64,000 nucleotides of DNA from Hepsetus odoe (Eukaryota > Chordata > Actinopteri > Characiformes > Hepsetidae). This document shows positions 22,640 to 34,654 of the stretch, one piece after another. Location of the stretch: the NCBI GenBank assembly GCA_017165825.1, contig CM029370.1, positions 28,096,146 through 28,160,145 on the forward strand. The letters run 5' to 3'. The notes under the pieces were generated by a model, which was not told the origin of the DNA, searched no databases, and saw nothing but the letters and a program-made list of their open reading frames with translations. The translations under genes were made by a program, and so were the position numbers. Each line of letters begins with the position of its first letter. The first letter of the stretch is position 1.

Positions 22640-22985
22640 AAAGATGTGTGAACGAAAGGGAAGAAAGTGGAGTGGTTAGGATGGAGGGAGTAGAGGTGAC
22701 AAAGGTGGAGGGACTTAAATATTTGGGGTCTCCAGCTCAGAGTAATAGGAAGTGTGGAAGAGAGGTGAAGAAGGGAGTGCAGGCAGGTTTGAACGGGTGT
22801 AGAAAATTGACAGGAGTGATTAGACTGGTACCAGCAGAAGTGAAAGGAAAGGTTTACAGGATGATAGTGAGACCAGCTATGTTATACAAGTTGGTAACAG
22901 TTGCACTGATGAAACAGCAGGAGGTGGAGCTGGAACTGTCAGAGCTGAAGATGATGAGATTTGATTAAAAGAAAGGATGCAAAAA
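22640..22985 (+). mobile_element. RTE-type retrotransposon fragment
   Basis: In one frame: VRMEGVEVTKVEGLKYLGS, GREVKKGVQAGLNG, KVYRMIVRPAMLY and LELSELKMMRF, all shared with the copy at 27,220. Neither end of the element is intact, although a weak AAAACGAAGCAGAAGAAG run follows. Confidence 0.8.
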
Positions 22986-23130
22986 AACGAAGCAGAAGAA
23001 GATCTGTCCAGTACTAAGCCATGCAACATGTCCAGATTGTTTCTCCACCTTTTGGTCTTTGAAAGCCAAGCTGGGCTCCAGGAACTGTCAGATTAGAATA
23101 AGCAGCTCGGGTAAAGGAGGGATGAACAGA
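22986..23130 (+). mobile_element. Family C tail remnant
   Basis: TTTCTCCACCTTTTGGTC, GGCTCCAGGAACTGTC and AGAATAAGCAGCTCGG follow the order of a family C end. Confidence 0.45.
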
Positions 23131-23319
23131 CGCCCAACAGTGGAGATAAAGGAAATCCTAACAGCAAAAAACGAAAAGCTTTGAAATCACTGGTTGGGTG
23201 TGGAAGTGATTCCTAATATTATCTGGAGAGGAGTTTTTATCGAGTAACATGGAATGAATCTGCATCCGCTCCATGCAGACCCTCTACTGGTTTCTCCCAA
23301 GATCTCCTGGATCCTTTCC

Positions 23320-23810
23320 TCTTATTCTTCCTCTTATTTCTTATCACTACTGTGCTGATGACACTCAGCTAAACCTTTTCTCCCTCTCAGCATGTCTGGT
23401 AACATTTTGTAAAGGATGTCCTCCTACAACCTGAAGTTGAATCCAAGAAAGACCCTTCTTGGAATCATCCTCACATTGATCTTGATCACTTTTAAGAAAT
23501 CTTGCTTACACCATCTGAATAAGTTTCATTCTGAAGGATAAGTTTTCATCCTTGGCTCATGCTGCACAAGTTTATCATCCATAGCATTCAGAGTTTTCTC
23601 TCTATAAAGGCTGAACGGGTGATCATTCAGTCTTTTGCCATCTCAGAACTTGGCTACTGCAACTCACTCTTGGCTGACCTTCCTTCCTCTTCCAAGTCAT
23701 ATCAACTGATCCAGATAGAAACAACACAGTTCGTCTGCAGCCTTTTGTAAGTTTGCTCATGTTACGTTTCACTGGCTTTCTGTAGCTGAAACCCTTCTCG
23801 TACAAAGCCG
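23320..23810 (+). mobile_element. L2-type retrotransposon RT relic
   Basis: CADDTQLN, a changed YADDTQL catalytic box, at about 23,350, then AISELGYCNSLLADLPSSS near 23,640-23,700, the LDYCNSLLAGLP block of L2-clade reverse transcriptases. Several frameshifts. Confidence 0.7.
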
Positions 23811-23832
23811 AAAAAATGGACCTAATGGCAAA

Positions 23833-23962
23833 AGGCAGCGGTGGCCTAGTGTTTAGGGACTAGGTCCCAGGATCAGATGGTCGTAAGTTCAAATCCCAGA
23901 CCGGTAGGTTGCCCTGAGCTACCCTTGAGCAAGGTACCGTTCCCATCACTGCTTCCTGGGCA
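23833..23962 (+). mobile_element. SINE family A, 5-prime half
   Basis: GGCAGCGGTGGCCTAGTGTT, GTTCAAATCCCAGACC and CCTTGAGCAAGGTACC; stops before the tail. Confidence 0.78.
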
Positions 23963-24879
23963 CAAATGTACCTTCAGCTCAGCTGTGTGAAAGAGTTTCT
24001 TATTTTTAATGGAGAACAACAGAAATACAGCTTTTTACTAATGAATATCAGGGTGCTGGAACTCCCAGCCAACAACCCTGGAGTTTTAACCCGTTTAGAA
24101 CCTGCTGGACTTCATATTGGCCCAGGAGTGTCACGTTCAAAGAAAAAAAGCTGTCGGATATAGCGTGGCCCAACAAGAAGCCACAGAGGCCAAGGCTGGT
24201 CCTGAAGGAGTGTGAATCTGACAAAAGCCAGTTGGATGTTTTTCATTCTTCTGTTCTGTCTGCCCACATCCTGGGCGAACTCCAACAGACACACATATGG
24301 TCTCGGTGAAGAGACTGTGTTGGTCATTTGTTTATTTAACGTGAATCTTTGATGTGGCAGAAGATATCTCATTCCGAACACATTCGAAAGAAAGAAAGAA
24401 AGAAAAACGCATATTATGTCTGTAATCAATACAAAGGAACATTTCCTGTAATGAGGAGGAACGCCTGCTGCATCAGGCATTTGTAATGTGGCTGACCTGA
24501 ACTTCTTTTGAATGCATGACATCCATGGATGTTTTATTTATTAGTTACTATCACCCACGCACAAGCTCTCATGCATGAGAGAGAGAGAAGTTACCTAATT
24601 GTGTCTTACTAACGGTTGATTAAATCCATACTTGGTTTAATATTGTTCATATAGAACATAATTTAATACAAATGACTGATTTTCACGATGAAGAAATGAC
24701 TCATTTCATGTTCTGGAAAATGGAAATGGCTTTCTCCCCGGGTAGAAGCCAAACTGCCCTAGGACATATCCTTTACCTGGCTGGCCACTTTATCAGAAAC
24801 CCCTCTTTGGTAGCTTCACCTTGCTGGACACCTTGCTTGGTCTGAACACAGAGCTGAACTTGGCTGGACACAATAAAAT
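23963..24879. other. No recognised feature
   Basis: Includes a short (GAAA)n at 24,385-24,404 and a single TGGCCACTTTATCAGAAAC near 24,783 like the 41-bp minisatellite unit. Confidence 0.5.
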
Positions 24880-25032
24880 ATAACCTCTGCTTTTCACCCA
24901 TACACACAGCAGGGGGCAGCTTTTGAAAGCACCCGGGGAGCAGTGACAATACGGTACCTTGCCCAAGTGCACCTCAGGGCAACCTACTGGTCTGGGATTT
25001 GGACCACAACCTTCTGATCCAAAGTCTAAGTG
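24880..25032 (-). mobile_element. SINE family A, reverse copy
   Basis: TAACCTCTGCTTTTCACCCA, CAGCAGGGGGCAGC and CCTCAGGGCAACCTACTGGT to the middle of the head. Confidence 0.75.
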
Positions 25033-25182
25033 ATGTCTGATTGACTCTTGCATGAATAGAGCACCTCCTTCTGCAATTCATGGCAAGCAAGTGGACACTG
25101 CTGACACTTTAATGAGATCGATGCCAAACAACAAACATCAGAGGGTCAAGAAAGTCGTCTTTAAGATGAAAATGGCAACATA

Positions 25183-25732
25183 TACAGCACTGTGCAAAAG
25201 TTTTAGGCAGGTGTGGAAAAAATGCTGTAAACAAAGAACGCTTTCAGAAATGTAAATAATGATTATTTATTTTGATCAATTTACAAAATGCAAAGTGAGT
25301 GAACAAAAGAAAAATCTAAATCAGATCAATATCTGGTGGATCTACCTTTTACCTTCAGAGCAGCATCAGTTCTTCTGGCCCCACAGAGCCCTGATCTCCA
25401 CATCATCCAGTGTGTCTGGATCACATGGAGAGACAGAAGGATGTGAGGAGCTACATCCACAGAAGATCTGTGCTCAGTTCTCCAAGATGTTTGGAACGAC
25501 CTACCGGCCGAGTTCCTTCAAAAACTGTGTGCGAGTGTACCTAGAAGAACTGATGCTGTTTTGAAGGCAAAGGGTGGTCACACCAAATATTGATCTGTAT
25601 TAGATTCTCTTTTGTTCATTCACTACATTTTGTTGATTGATGAAAATAAATGATCAACACTTCCATTTCTGAAAGCGTTCTTTGTTTACAGCATTTTTTC
25701 ACACCTGCCTAAAACTTTTGCACACTACTGTA
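25183..25732 (+). mobile_element. Tc1-like deletion derivative, copy 2
   Basis: 550 bp and almost identical in plan to copy 1 at 6,383: the same TIR of about 68 bp (TACAGCACTGTGCAAAAG) and the same internal deletion joint just after TCAGATCAATATCTGGTG. Differs by scattered substitutions, so the two were deposited as an already deleted master. Confidence 0.85.
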
Positions 25733-25970
25733 TGTCTAACTGCAGAGGCGACTAACTGGCGATTCAGGCGATGGCAAAATCATCAAAGAATTTTTCAAAT
25801 CAGGACTTAAAAGAGTCTTTTATACACACATATCTACTCTTCTCCTTAAGAAAAGAATGTGTGCAGATCTGTCACAAACTTCCTGTTTAATCAAGTTAGA
25901 TTTGTTGTCTTATTGTTACTGAAGTGCCCTTAAAAGCACTTACCCCCAGAACTGTCCCCTCAGGTCTGCA

Positions 25971-26170
25971 AGGGCCAGCAGTGGCCTAGTGGTAAGGGAG
26001 TTGGTCCCAGGATCAGAAAGTCATGGGTTTGAATCCCAGAACAGAAGGCTGCCCTGAGGTACCCTTGTGCAAGGTACTGTTCCTTTCACTGCTCCCCAGG
26101 TGCTTTCAAAACTTAGGTTAAATGCAGAGGCTGGGACAGTGGTGGCCTAGAGGTCAGAGATAGGATCCAG
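25971..26170 (+). mobile_element. SINE family A plus start of a second copy
   Basis: CCAGCAGTGGCCTAGTGGTA through the core to AAATGCAGAGG, then a second head GACAGTGGTGGCCTAGAGGT at 26,133 that breaks off after 40 bases. Confidence 0.75.
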
Positions 26171-27000
26171 TACAATAACAGCATTGAGAAATGACTTTAT
26201 TAATGGACAATAAATAGTATTATTCTTAAAAAATAGAGGATTCTTATTAAGTCTGATGTGTCTTTTGGTTTGCACGCATGAATAAAACAAAAGACAAACT
26301 CAAACTATCTAGTAATGCGAGTATCTGTGCTATCAAATAGTTCTGATCCCCTTGGAACTGTGATTTGGCAGATTACATGGGGAGGCTGGTTGTCAGTGGT
26401 TTTGTTTTCCTGCAGAGTTTCTCTCATCGCTGTACTTTAATGCTCTTCTCTGTCCTTCATTCCAGTTTTTGTGACACTGACATTCACACACTCCCTCTGC
26501 GGCACACATTACGGTCAAACGACACCATTTGGACAACTATCTGACCATACTTGAGTGTGCCTTTAGTTCCAGTTTTCCAGAAGGTCCTCACACATTTTCC
26601 ATCACAGCACGGATTCCTGAAATCACTGAAGAAAATCCTCCCAAAACACATCAGAGCACTAATGGTGCCTGCATGATTTACTCTGGACTGGAAGATACGG
26701 ACCACCCTCACATTATTCCACCTCGCTCAGCTGGATAGACGTTCAATCATTCAGGTTGTATTTTTGTTGGTTTTTAATCAGTCAGTTAATCAAGTCTTGT
26801 TCAGGGAGTGTCCGCCGCACATTGGGTTGAAAACACAAGAAGTGAAGGACCGGTTTCGTTATTAGAGTGTACCTGACCTACTTGCCTTAGACACACCAGA
26901 TGGGACCATTTGCAAAGGAAAAAAAAAAAAAACATTTTGATGGTGCAGTTTCTGAAACAGGACACACTATTTCTTAAAAACCTGATGCATAATTTGTGTT
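26171..27000. other. No recognised feature
   Basis: Unassigned. A frame of 69-75 codons near 26,500 has no known relative. Confidence 0.5.
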
Positions 27001-27161
27001 TCTTCTTCTTCTTCTTCTTCTTCTTCTTCTTCTTCTTCTTCTTCTTTTTCTTCTTCTTCTAATTATTACTACCACTACTACTACCCCTAACAATAATAAT
27101 AATAATAATAATAAAGCATTATCATTGTTAATTTTATTGTTGTTGTTGTTGTTAGTATTAC

Positions 27162-27200
<39 letters not shown>

Positions 27201-27205
27201 GGTGG
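27001..27205 (+). repeat. Trinucleotide cluster (TTC)n, (AAT)n, (TTA)n, (GGT)n
   Basis: (TTC)n at 27,001-27,059, (AAT)n at 27,089-27,114, (TTA)n from about 27,160 to 27,200, then GGTGGTGGTGG. It forms the left junction of the RTE copy that follows. Confidence 0.9.
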
Positions 27206-27211
27206 TGGTGG

Positions 27212-28360
27212 TGAACAGCAGTATGGTTTTATGCCGAGAAAGAGCACCACAGATGCAATGTTTGCTCTGAGGGTGTTGATGGAGAAGTACAGAGAAGGTC
27301 AGAAGGAGCTGCATTGTGCCTTTGTGGATTTGGAGAAAGCATATGACAGGGTGCCTAGAGAGGAGTTGTGGTTTTGTATGAGGAAGTCTGGTGTTACAGA
27401 GAAGTATGTGAGAGTAGTTCAGGATATGTATGATGGCAGTGTAACAGTGGTGAGATCTGCAGTGGGAGTGACGGATGCATTTAAGGTAGTTGTTGGATTA
27501 CATCAAGGATCAGCACTGAGCCCGTTCTTGTTTGCAATAGTAATGGACAGGTTGACGGACGAGGTTAGACAGGAGTCTCCGTGGACAATGATGTTTGCTG
27601 ATGATATTGTGATCTGTAGTGAGAGTAGGGAGCAGCTTGAGGAGAACCTGGAGAGATGGAGATCTGCTCCTGAGAGGAGAGGAATGAAAGTGAGTAGGGC
27701 AAAGACAGAATACATGAGTGTGAATGAAAGGGTGGACAGTGGAGTGGTGAGGATGCAGGGAGTGGAGGTAACAAAGGTGCAGGAGTTTAAATATTTAGGA
27801 TCAACAGTTCAGTGTAACGGCGAGTGTGGAAGAGAGGTGAAGAAGAGAGTGCAGGCTGGTTGGAATGGGTGGAGAAGAGTGGCTGGAGTGATTTGTGACA
27901 GAAACGTACCAGCTAGAGTAAAAGGGAAGGTTTACAGGACAGTAGTGAGACCAGCTATGTTGTATGGGTTGGAGACAGTGACACTGACGAAAAGACAGGA
28001 GGCGGAGCTGGAGGTGTCAGAGTTAAAGATGCTGAGATGTTCGTTGGGTGTGACGAGGATGGACAGGATTAGAAATGAGTATATTAGATTCTTTCTTTTT
28101 TTTTTTTCATTAGAGGGACAGATCAGGTTAGACGTCTTGGAGACAAAGTTAGAGAAGCAAGGTTGCGTTGGTTTGGACATGTGCAGAGAAGAGATGAGGA
28201 TTATATTGGGAGGAGGATGTTGAAGATGGAGCTGCCAGGAAAGAGGAGAAGAGGAAGAACAAAGAGGAGGTTGATGGATGTGGTGAGAGAGGACATGCAG
28301 GTGGACGGTTTGAAGCAGGAACATGTAGAGGACCCTAAACGGGAGCAGCTGAAAGAAAAA
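27212..28360 (+). mobile_element. RTE-type retrotransposon, reverse transcriptase and 3-prime end
   Basis: Open from 27,231 with the RT boxes in order: TTDAMFALRVLMEKY, FVDLEKAYDRVPREE (catalytic Asp), GLHQGSALSPFLFAIVMDRL, MMFADDIVI (catalytic FADD) and FKYLGSTVQCNGECGREVKK. The endonuclease domain is missing, so it is 5-prime truncated. A T-rich insertion at 28,090-28,114 shifts the frame before the RWFGHVQRRDEDYIG tail. It ends at AACGGGAGCAGCTGAAAG and a (TTA)n run. Other pieces of this family in the window are at 5,590, 22,640 and 52,043. Confidence 0.88.
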
Positions 28361-28361
28361 G

Positions 28362-28363
28362 AA

Positions 28364-28400
<37 letters not shown>

Positions 28401-28440
28401 AATAATAATAATAATAATACTTTTATTGTTGCTGTTGTTG
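28362..28440 (+). repeat. (TTA)n / (AAT)n microsatellite
   Basis: ATT units to 28,397, then AAT units to about 28,420, then TTG-rich. Right flank of the RTE copy. Confidence 0.9.
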
Positions 28441-28497
28441 TTGTTCTTATTATTAGTTATTGGTTAGTAAGTTAGTTAATAATAGTTGTTATTAATG

Positions 28498-28748
28498 GTG
28501 GCAGCGGCGGTTTAGTGTTTAGGGACAAGACCCCAGGATCAGAAGGTTGTGTGTTTGAATCCCAGACCGGTAGGTCGCCCTGAGGTATCCCTGAGCAAGG
28601 TATCGTCCCCATCACTGCTCCTCTGGCACTTTCAATAGCTGCCCCATGCTGCACGTGTGTGTGGGTAAAATGCAGAGGTTGAATTTCGTTTTGTCTCACT
28701 GTGTGCTGTGCTGTGTTTCACAATGACAAGAATAGTCACTTTCACTTT
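28498..28748 (+). mobile_element. SINE family A, full length
   Basis: GGTGGCAGCGGCGGTTTAGT, TTTGAATCCCAGACC, CCCTGAGCAAGGTATCGTCC and tail TAGTCACTTTCACTT. Confidence 0.83.
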
Positions 28749-29032
28749 TGTTGGTTAAAAAAGTTATTAACAATAATATTATTATTATTATTACCACTAC
28801 TAGTAGTATTGTTATTATTACATGTGAAAAATACCAGGTTGCAACCCTAACAACCCTAAGCATATGTATTATTATATCACTTTTTGTCACTTTTTCTTAT
28901 AAAAGTTCAAAGTGAGAGTTCATGTTTGTGGTGTGAATCAGAAAATTCTCTTAGATATTTGAACAATCCAGCTGTGGATAAACATGAACAAACCTGAACT
29001 GAATCTGAACAGATGTGAGAGACTAAAACAGT

Positions 29033-29340
29033 CTCTAGAGCGTCTAAAGATGCAAGGTTCTAGATAAAGGGGTTCCACTCAGTGTTCAGCATCAGCAGTA
29101 AAGGAATCATTGCTTCATGTCTTAAGTTAGACGCTTTGTTCTGCTTGAAGGTTCAGACGTAGATCACTGTGTGGATTAACCAACACAGAACTATCAAACT
29201 GCTCAGGTACAGAGACTGGACTGAACATGAGAGACAACAACACTGTCCTTCAGGAAGATCTGGAGAACCGCTCAGGTACCGAGACTGGATATGAAGATGA
29301 AAATATGAAGAATGAAGTGCATGACTAAGAATGGAGTTTA
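29033..29340 (+). mobile_element. Minisatellite-bearing Tc1-like element, partial copy
   Basis: GCGTCTAAAGATGCAAGGTT and CTAGATAAAGGGGTTCC match 372-413 of the first copy; then GCTTGAAGGTTCAGACGTAG (shared with 49,435) and about one and a half repeat units. Both ends are lost. Confidence 0.65.
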
Positions 29341-30119
29341 TGTTGTTCAGCATCTAAAGAGATTATTATAAAGCTCATAAACGGAGCTCTGCTCTGATAA
29401 AGCACAGCACTATTGGAAAGCAGTGAAAGGAAAAAAATTCAAATGTACAAACTTTTCCATGTGAAAGGTTTTACTGCAGGACACCCTGCATAATAAATGG
29501 TCCAAGGATTAGTTTTTATATCTTAGAAGGCTTAACTCTAAGATCATACCTCTTTAATCCTGACAGAGCCCTCTGAGCTCGGCTGCTATGATTCAGAATG
29601 GCTTCGTGGACTATGAGCAGTGTTCAGTCAAAGTGATCCAAACGCCAGGAGACCTAATGACTCCATTTGTTCTGCATTTCTGTGCTGCCATTGCAATGCA
29701 GATGTTGTGCCTGTTGGTCATGCTCTCCCTCAGTCTTTAATTGCTAAAAGCAATTAAAGGCTGATTTACGGCATTAGGATGTGTGCTGGGGCCTGGCAAA
29801 CGTTCTGACGGGACTCAATGAACTCGTCGCATCTCTGGAGTCCTGCTGGAAGAAGCCGTAGCAGAGACAAGACAATTTATCGCTGTTCTTCAAGCTGTTT
29901 TCTTATGAGCGGTCACATCATGCGGCGGGCTCAGCCGCAATGTATTGAAGTGCTCTTGTTATGATTTGCGTGTCGATAATTGTCGTCGACGGCAACGCCA
30001 AAACTGGCGTGTGTAACATGCCTCCCGTTGGGTACATGCTGCGACAGCAGAAGATAATTATTATTCTGTGATTTTTGGCAGTTCCTAGCTGGTTCCAAAT
30101 ATAAAAACCCTACTTTATC
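29341..30119. other. Repeat-free stretch, candidate conserved non-coding DNA
   Basis: From about 29,540 to 30,060 no family is recognised, and the sequence is balanced in composition. It contains a 10-bp-arm palindrome with TAATTG cores at 29,735 and a CGATAATTGTCGTCGACGGC string at 29,970. Confidence 0.35.
29735..29759. promoter_or_regulatory. Inverted pair of homeodomain-type sites (candidate)
   Basis: CTTTAATTGC, spacer TAAAA, GCAATTAAAG: the arms are exact reverse complements, each with a TAATTG core. Binding is inferred, not shown. Confidence 0.3.
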
Positions 30120-30344
30120 ACGTGAAAGTGACCTAGTGTTTTGGGACGAGGCCCCAAGATCGGAAGGTTGAGGGTTTGCATCCCAGACAAGTAGGTTGAG
30201 CAAGGAACCGTCCCCATCACTGCTTTAAACAGCTGCCCCCTGCTGCACGGTGTGTGTGGGTGAACAGCAGAGGTTGAATTCTGTTGCGGCTCGATGCATG
30301 CTGTGCCGTGTTTCACAATGACAAGAAAACAGTCACTTTCACTT
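30120..30344 (+). mobile_element. SINE family A
   Basis: The head has lost its first 20 bases and starts GACCTAGTGTTTTGGGACGA; the core is shortened by a deletion; tail CAGTCACTTTCACTTG is intact. Confidence 0.75.
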
Positions 30345-30981
30345 GTTAAATGATCAACGTGGCTGCTGCTGACCTGGGCAGCATTAATCTTTGGCCCGAG
30401 GTCAAGTCTGCATTAATCTAAGCAGGTTCTCCCTTCATGCATGCTGTTAGGCTGAAGAATGCAGATGAAGAAACCGTCTTGTGTCTCACAGCACTCTACC
30501 CAAGCTTTTCCTGACCACAACACAGCTAGAAACGATCATCTTTTCCAGGCCATGGCAGCATTCACCTCATTCATCAATGACAAGAAGGATTCCATGTCAG
30601 AAAAAAAGAACATCCTTTCTTTAGAGCAAGCAGTGCAGCTCCAAACCAGACAGTCATTGCATTAAGACTTAGAAGACATTTTGGCTGTTTTTGCATCAAG
30701 TATTATTTCGGGTCATTTTGAAACCGTTTAGGAATCTTGTGTCCTCTGCGTTCTTTTTCTGATTTTTGCATTTATTATTTAAAACTGAGCAAAACTAATT
30801 CAAATTCAACTGACATCACACTCCCACTGATGGCATTTTACACAGATCCATGCCAGTGTTCCTCTACGAGGATGATGATTCTGGCCAAAAGAGGCGCAAA
30901 TGTGCCGCACAAGAATTTTTATCTAACTGTTGGCCAATTTATCAGAAACACCTCCACCTTATCGGTGCAAGGCGAGCATCT
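30345..30981. other. No gene; two repeated CATTAATCT motifs
   Basis: GCAGCATTAATCTTTGGCCC and CTGCATTAATCTAAGCAGG lie 35 bases apart near 30,380-30,420. Otherwise unassigned. Confidence 0.4.
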
Positions 30982-31230
30982 GGGGCAGCAGTGGTCTAGT
31001 GTTTGGGGACTAGGCCTCAGGGTCAGAAGGTCATGGGTTCAAATCCCAGACCAGTAGGTTGCCCTGAGGTATCCTTGAGCAAGGTATTGTCCCCTTCACT
31101 GCTCTCTGGGGGCTTTAAATAGCTGCCATCTGCTGCACATGTGTGTATGAGTGAAAAGCAGAGGATGTATTTTGTTGTGGTTCACTGTGTGCTGTGCCGT
31201 GTTTCACACTGACAAATAGTCACTTTCACT
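30982..31230 (+). mobile_element. SINE family A, full length
   Basis: GGGGCAGCAGTGGTCTAGTG, GGTTCAAATCCCAGACC (good box B), CCTTGAGCAAGGTATTGTCC and tail AGTCACTTTCACT. Confidence 0.85.
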
Positions 31231-31840
31231 CCATCTGTTGGTTCACAGTTAATCATCCTGTAGCCCCTCAACAGCGTGCACATGGACCAGCGCCAGCACG
31301 GTCTCTAAAAGTCCACGCTGTGCTGAGAAAGGTCCATCTCCCAAATAATACCTTGTCAGCAGTGGTCCAGCAGTTGGAAAATGAGGAGTAATGAATGGGG
31401 CTGCAGGGGAAATTGAACGATGCAGCAACAGCAAGGCCAGTGAGGACACGGAGGTCCTGACCTTGCCATGTTTCATCAGCTACAAATAAAATTTGAAGCT
31501 AAAGATTCATGTGAATTAAAAAAAAATGCCAATGAAAATGTCTCTGGACTATTTATAGTTTTCACGTGATGCCACGCCCTTAAACATTGACCCACACAGT
31601 GCTAACCTACTCGTTCTTCCCCTGAACCTGACATACTTTATTGCAGTCATTTGTTTTGCAAAAACACTTGATAGTTCAGTTGGAGGCTCTATCTTATGAT
31701 GCTGAAAGTGGAGGAGGAGACTTGCTGTTGGACATGTCTCTGTCTCTGGGGAGGGAATGAAAGAATGGACACCAGAAGTCTTTGCGGGCTGTGTCCCAAA
31801 TCATCCACTTCAGTACTTTATACATTACATTACTAAGTGC
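31231..31840. other. No recognised feature
   Basis: Unassigned. Confidence 0.5.
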
Positions 31841-31998
31841 AGCCCTGAACTACCCTTGAGCAAGGTACCATCCTCATTACTGCTCCCCGGGCGCTGTATA
31901 TGGCTGAACAGTGTGTGTGGGTTAAATGCAGAGGTTGCATTTCGTTGTGTTTCACTGTGTGCTCTGTTTCACGCTGATGAATAGTCACTTTCACTTTT
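31841..31998 (+). mobile_element. SINE family A, 3-prime half
   Basis: CAGCCCTGAACTACCCTTGA through GGTTAAATGCAGAGGTTGCA to AGTCACTTTCACTTTT; the head is absent. Confidence 0.75.
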
Positions 31999-34650
31999 AT
32001 GTCCTGGACCTCAGTACCTTTTAAATCCTGGCCCTGAGCAACATTTGGGCTACAGTCTCTAACTACAGTGGCTCTGAAGGATGGGTGGATCTGTAGGATG
32101 GGTAAAACTCATGAAGAGGAAATGAAAGGAAGGAGGTTCTAATAAAGCAGACATAATGCAGTTTTCTGAAAATGGTTACAGCCGATTACCCAAGAAATCA
32201 ACAGTGTGTAGAGCTCCATTCCACCCAAACTAGATTGCACAACACTTGTTGCTTCCAGAACAGCCTTTTGTAAAGCTTCCTTGGAACAAAACCTTCTCCA
32301 GAGCGCATTTTTATTGTTTTTTTTATGCATCTTGTCACAGAAATCCACTTTTTAAAAAAAATTATTCTTCTCCAAATCCTATTACTATGTAGCAACCTTC
32401 AGCATCTCTATGGATGATGCAACATACCATCGAAGTCAGGGCACAGATTTAACTCTGGTCCTGGTGCGATCGGCAGGAGGAAACTCATGGCCCTTTGCCC
32501 AGCACCCAATAGCTTAGAGGAGTGAAGAGGAAACGGAGTGGCTCCTTGAGGAGCACCTCCTGTTGTGCAAACGCTCATCACAGCCAGACTCTCGCTGCCT
32601 CCTCTATTCTTTCCATGAGGTAACGCTTGGCAGGGGACGTGCTACGAGTTTATAGTTCTGCTAAGGGGCTAAAAGAAGAGGGGGGGAAATCTTATATTGT
32701 ACTTGTTGGGTATTAGATGAAGCGGTGCACACGTGTTGAAAACTTTTCTCTTGGGATTTCTTCTGGTTTGTCTCATGGCCTGCCGAAGTTGCCTGACCTG
32801 CTACACAGTCTGATGGCAAACAGTTTTCAGGCTAACTGCCTTGATTCGGCTTCTCAAAATGCATTTAACATTTAAAAAAGGACTCAACATGTAATAGTTA
32901 TTGACATTAATAGCAGTGCTTGCTTGGGAATATAGTGTTTCTCCATAAAACTCAACACTATTTTAATACTATATATATATACATATACATATACACGAGC
33001 ACAGACATTTATTATTAAGTCCAAACCTCAGAAATGATGTCAAAGGATCTGGAAACATCTCTGAAGGTAGAGCCCATTCTAGAGTTGTTTTCCTGCCGTG
33101 TCTTTTTAGCTGCTGCGGATCCTAAACAACTCCCTCTCTCTCTGACCTGGGACAGTATAAGCCTCAAGACATAATGGAGAATATATGTGCAGCATGCACC
33201 AGATGACCCCCCCCAGCCCTCTCGTGGACTCTTCACCGTCCTGATGTCTGGAAAGAGATACCAGAGCATCTGTTCCACCACAAGCCGCAGACTTTGCTGT
33301 GATGATGCTGCCAGCATTTTGCACAACAAACTTCCTGGACAGCAAACTGTAGTGTGTCTCCAGGCTAAACCCTGAGACTTGACAGCTATTCTGACCTCCA
33401 CTAATGCTCCTAAGGCTGCAATCAAATCCTCACTGCTTGTCAAACACAGAGACAGTCCTGTCCAAAGGAGTAAAGGCTGTTACTGCAGAAAAGAGGGGAC
33501 AGTGCCCTGAACGATCCTCTTCATTTCAATGAAACACTGTCCACATCTGGACTGCTGGAGGAATAATTGGTATAGATGTTCAGCATGAGCGTGCTGGGTG
33601 GCCTCCAGTCGGGCATTTGCTTGGGAGGAGGGGCATCAAGTGTAAATCGGGTTTGGCAGGTTGCTGCGTTCGTGTTTTTTGTTTTCCAGAGTGTTAGTAA
33701 TTACCTCTGACTTCTCTTTAGATACCTTCTCACCTCACACAGCAACAGACCTGCGCCAGCACTGATGCCAGTGAGTTCATTAACCCTTTAAATAACAAAT
33801 ACTTCAGTTCCTCACTCTCACATCTTACACATTACTGTCATATTAGTATCTTTTTTAAAGCCCAAGCCAGTACGTGATGACCAGCACCTGCCTCTTTTAT
33901 AGTTCATTCACATTAGTTCATATATAATTTGATTTATACCATGTAATGTTCACACTGTATTGCCTACTGAATCACAACCCCCCCCCAAACTTTATTTATC
34001 TCGTATGCTAATGGCTAGAGGTAAGGTGTCCCAGTTTCTGGTGGGATTGAAATAGAGGTTCTTCAGGTGTATGCCACAGTATTATGAAAAAGTTCTCAGG
34101 GTGAGTTACTGGTGGCCACAAAGGTGAGTTTTTCTCTCTTAATAAAGATTTACATCTTTGTTTCATTCATTTTTTTCATTATAAGCCAAACAAATAAACA
34201 GTTAAAGCTGATATCTTGGCACCCAGAGAGCTCATCATTATTGCTTATTTGTGTGACATTCCTGCTTTAGGTCATAGGTTAACGTCGTCTCCCAGCAGTA
34301 GTGAAGTTGCTGAACTTTGCTTTCCCTTTAATATCAGTGCAGATTAGCCAGGGCGCATACAGAGCACTGTTAGTCCTCTTTTTTAGAAAATGCCATTAAT
34401 GAATTCTGATGACATTTTGGGCTCCCAATTTGTTGGGGGAAGTTTTCAAACTATTTATTGTAACTGAATAGGACACCCAGAAATAAGTGGTTGGGGTAAA
34501 CAATAAAAATTTTATTGGGCCTAGGTCCTCAAGGGTCTACATGAGTTGTAGATGTTATTTCCCATTGGAAAGGCGCATACCCTGGAGTGAGCGGGTGTAT
34601 GGAGTCAAGGAATAAAGCAGAGAGCTTCCTAACAATCTGTCCTGCTTGTT
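31999..34650. other. No recognised gene over 2.6 kb
   Basis: Contains an AT dinucleotide run near 32,970-32,998 and a C run at 33,207. A 142-codon minus-strand frame at 33,015-33,443 shows no known domain and overlaps a plus-strand frame. I do not call it a gene. Confidence 0.45.
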
Positions 34651-34654
34651 GTCT

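Noticed and set aside
26996..27214. Leucine-rich small protein
   Set aside because: Translation of TTC/TTA trinucleotide repeats.
27231..28223. A host gene for the 330-codon frame
   Set aside because: It is RTE reverse transcriptase with FADD box, 5-prime truncated and repeated at three other places in the window.
33015..33443. 142-codon minus-strand frame
   Set aside because: No recognisable domain, overlaps frames on the other strand, and lies in DNA without other exon signals.
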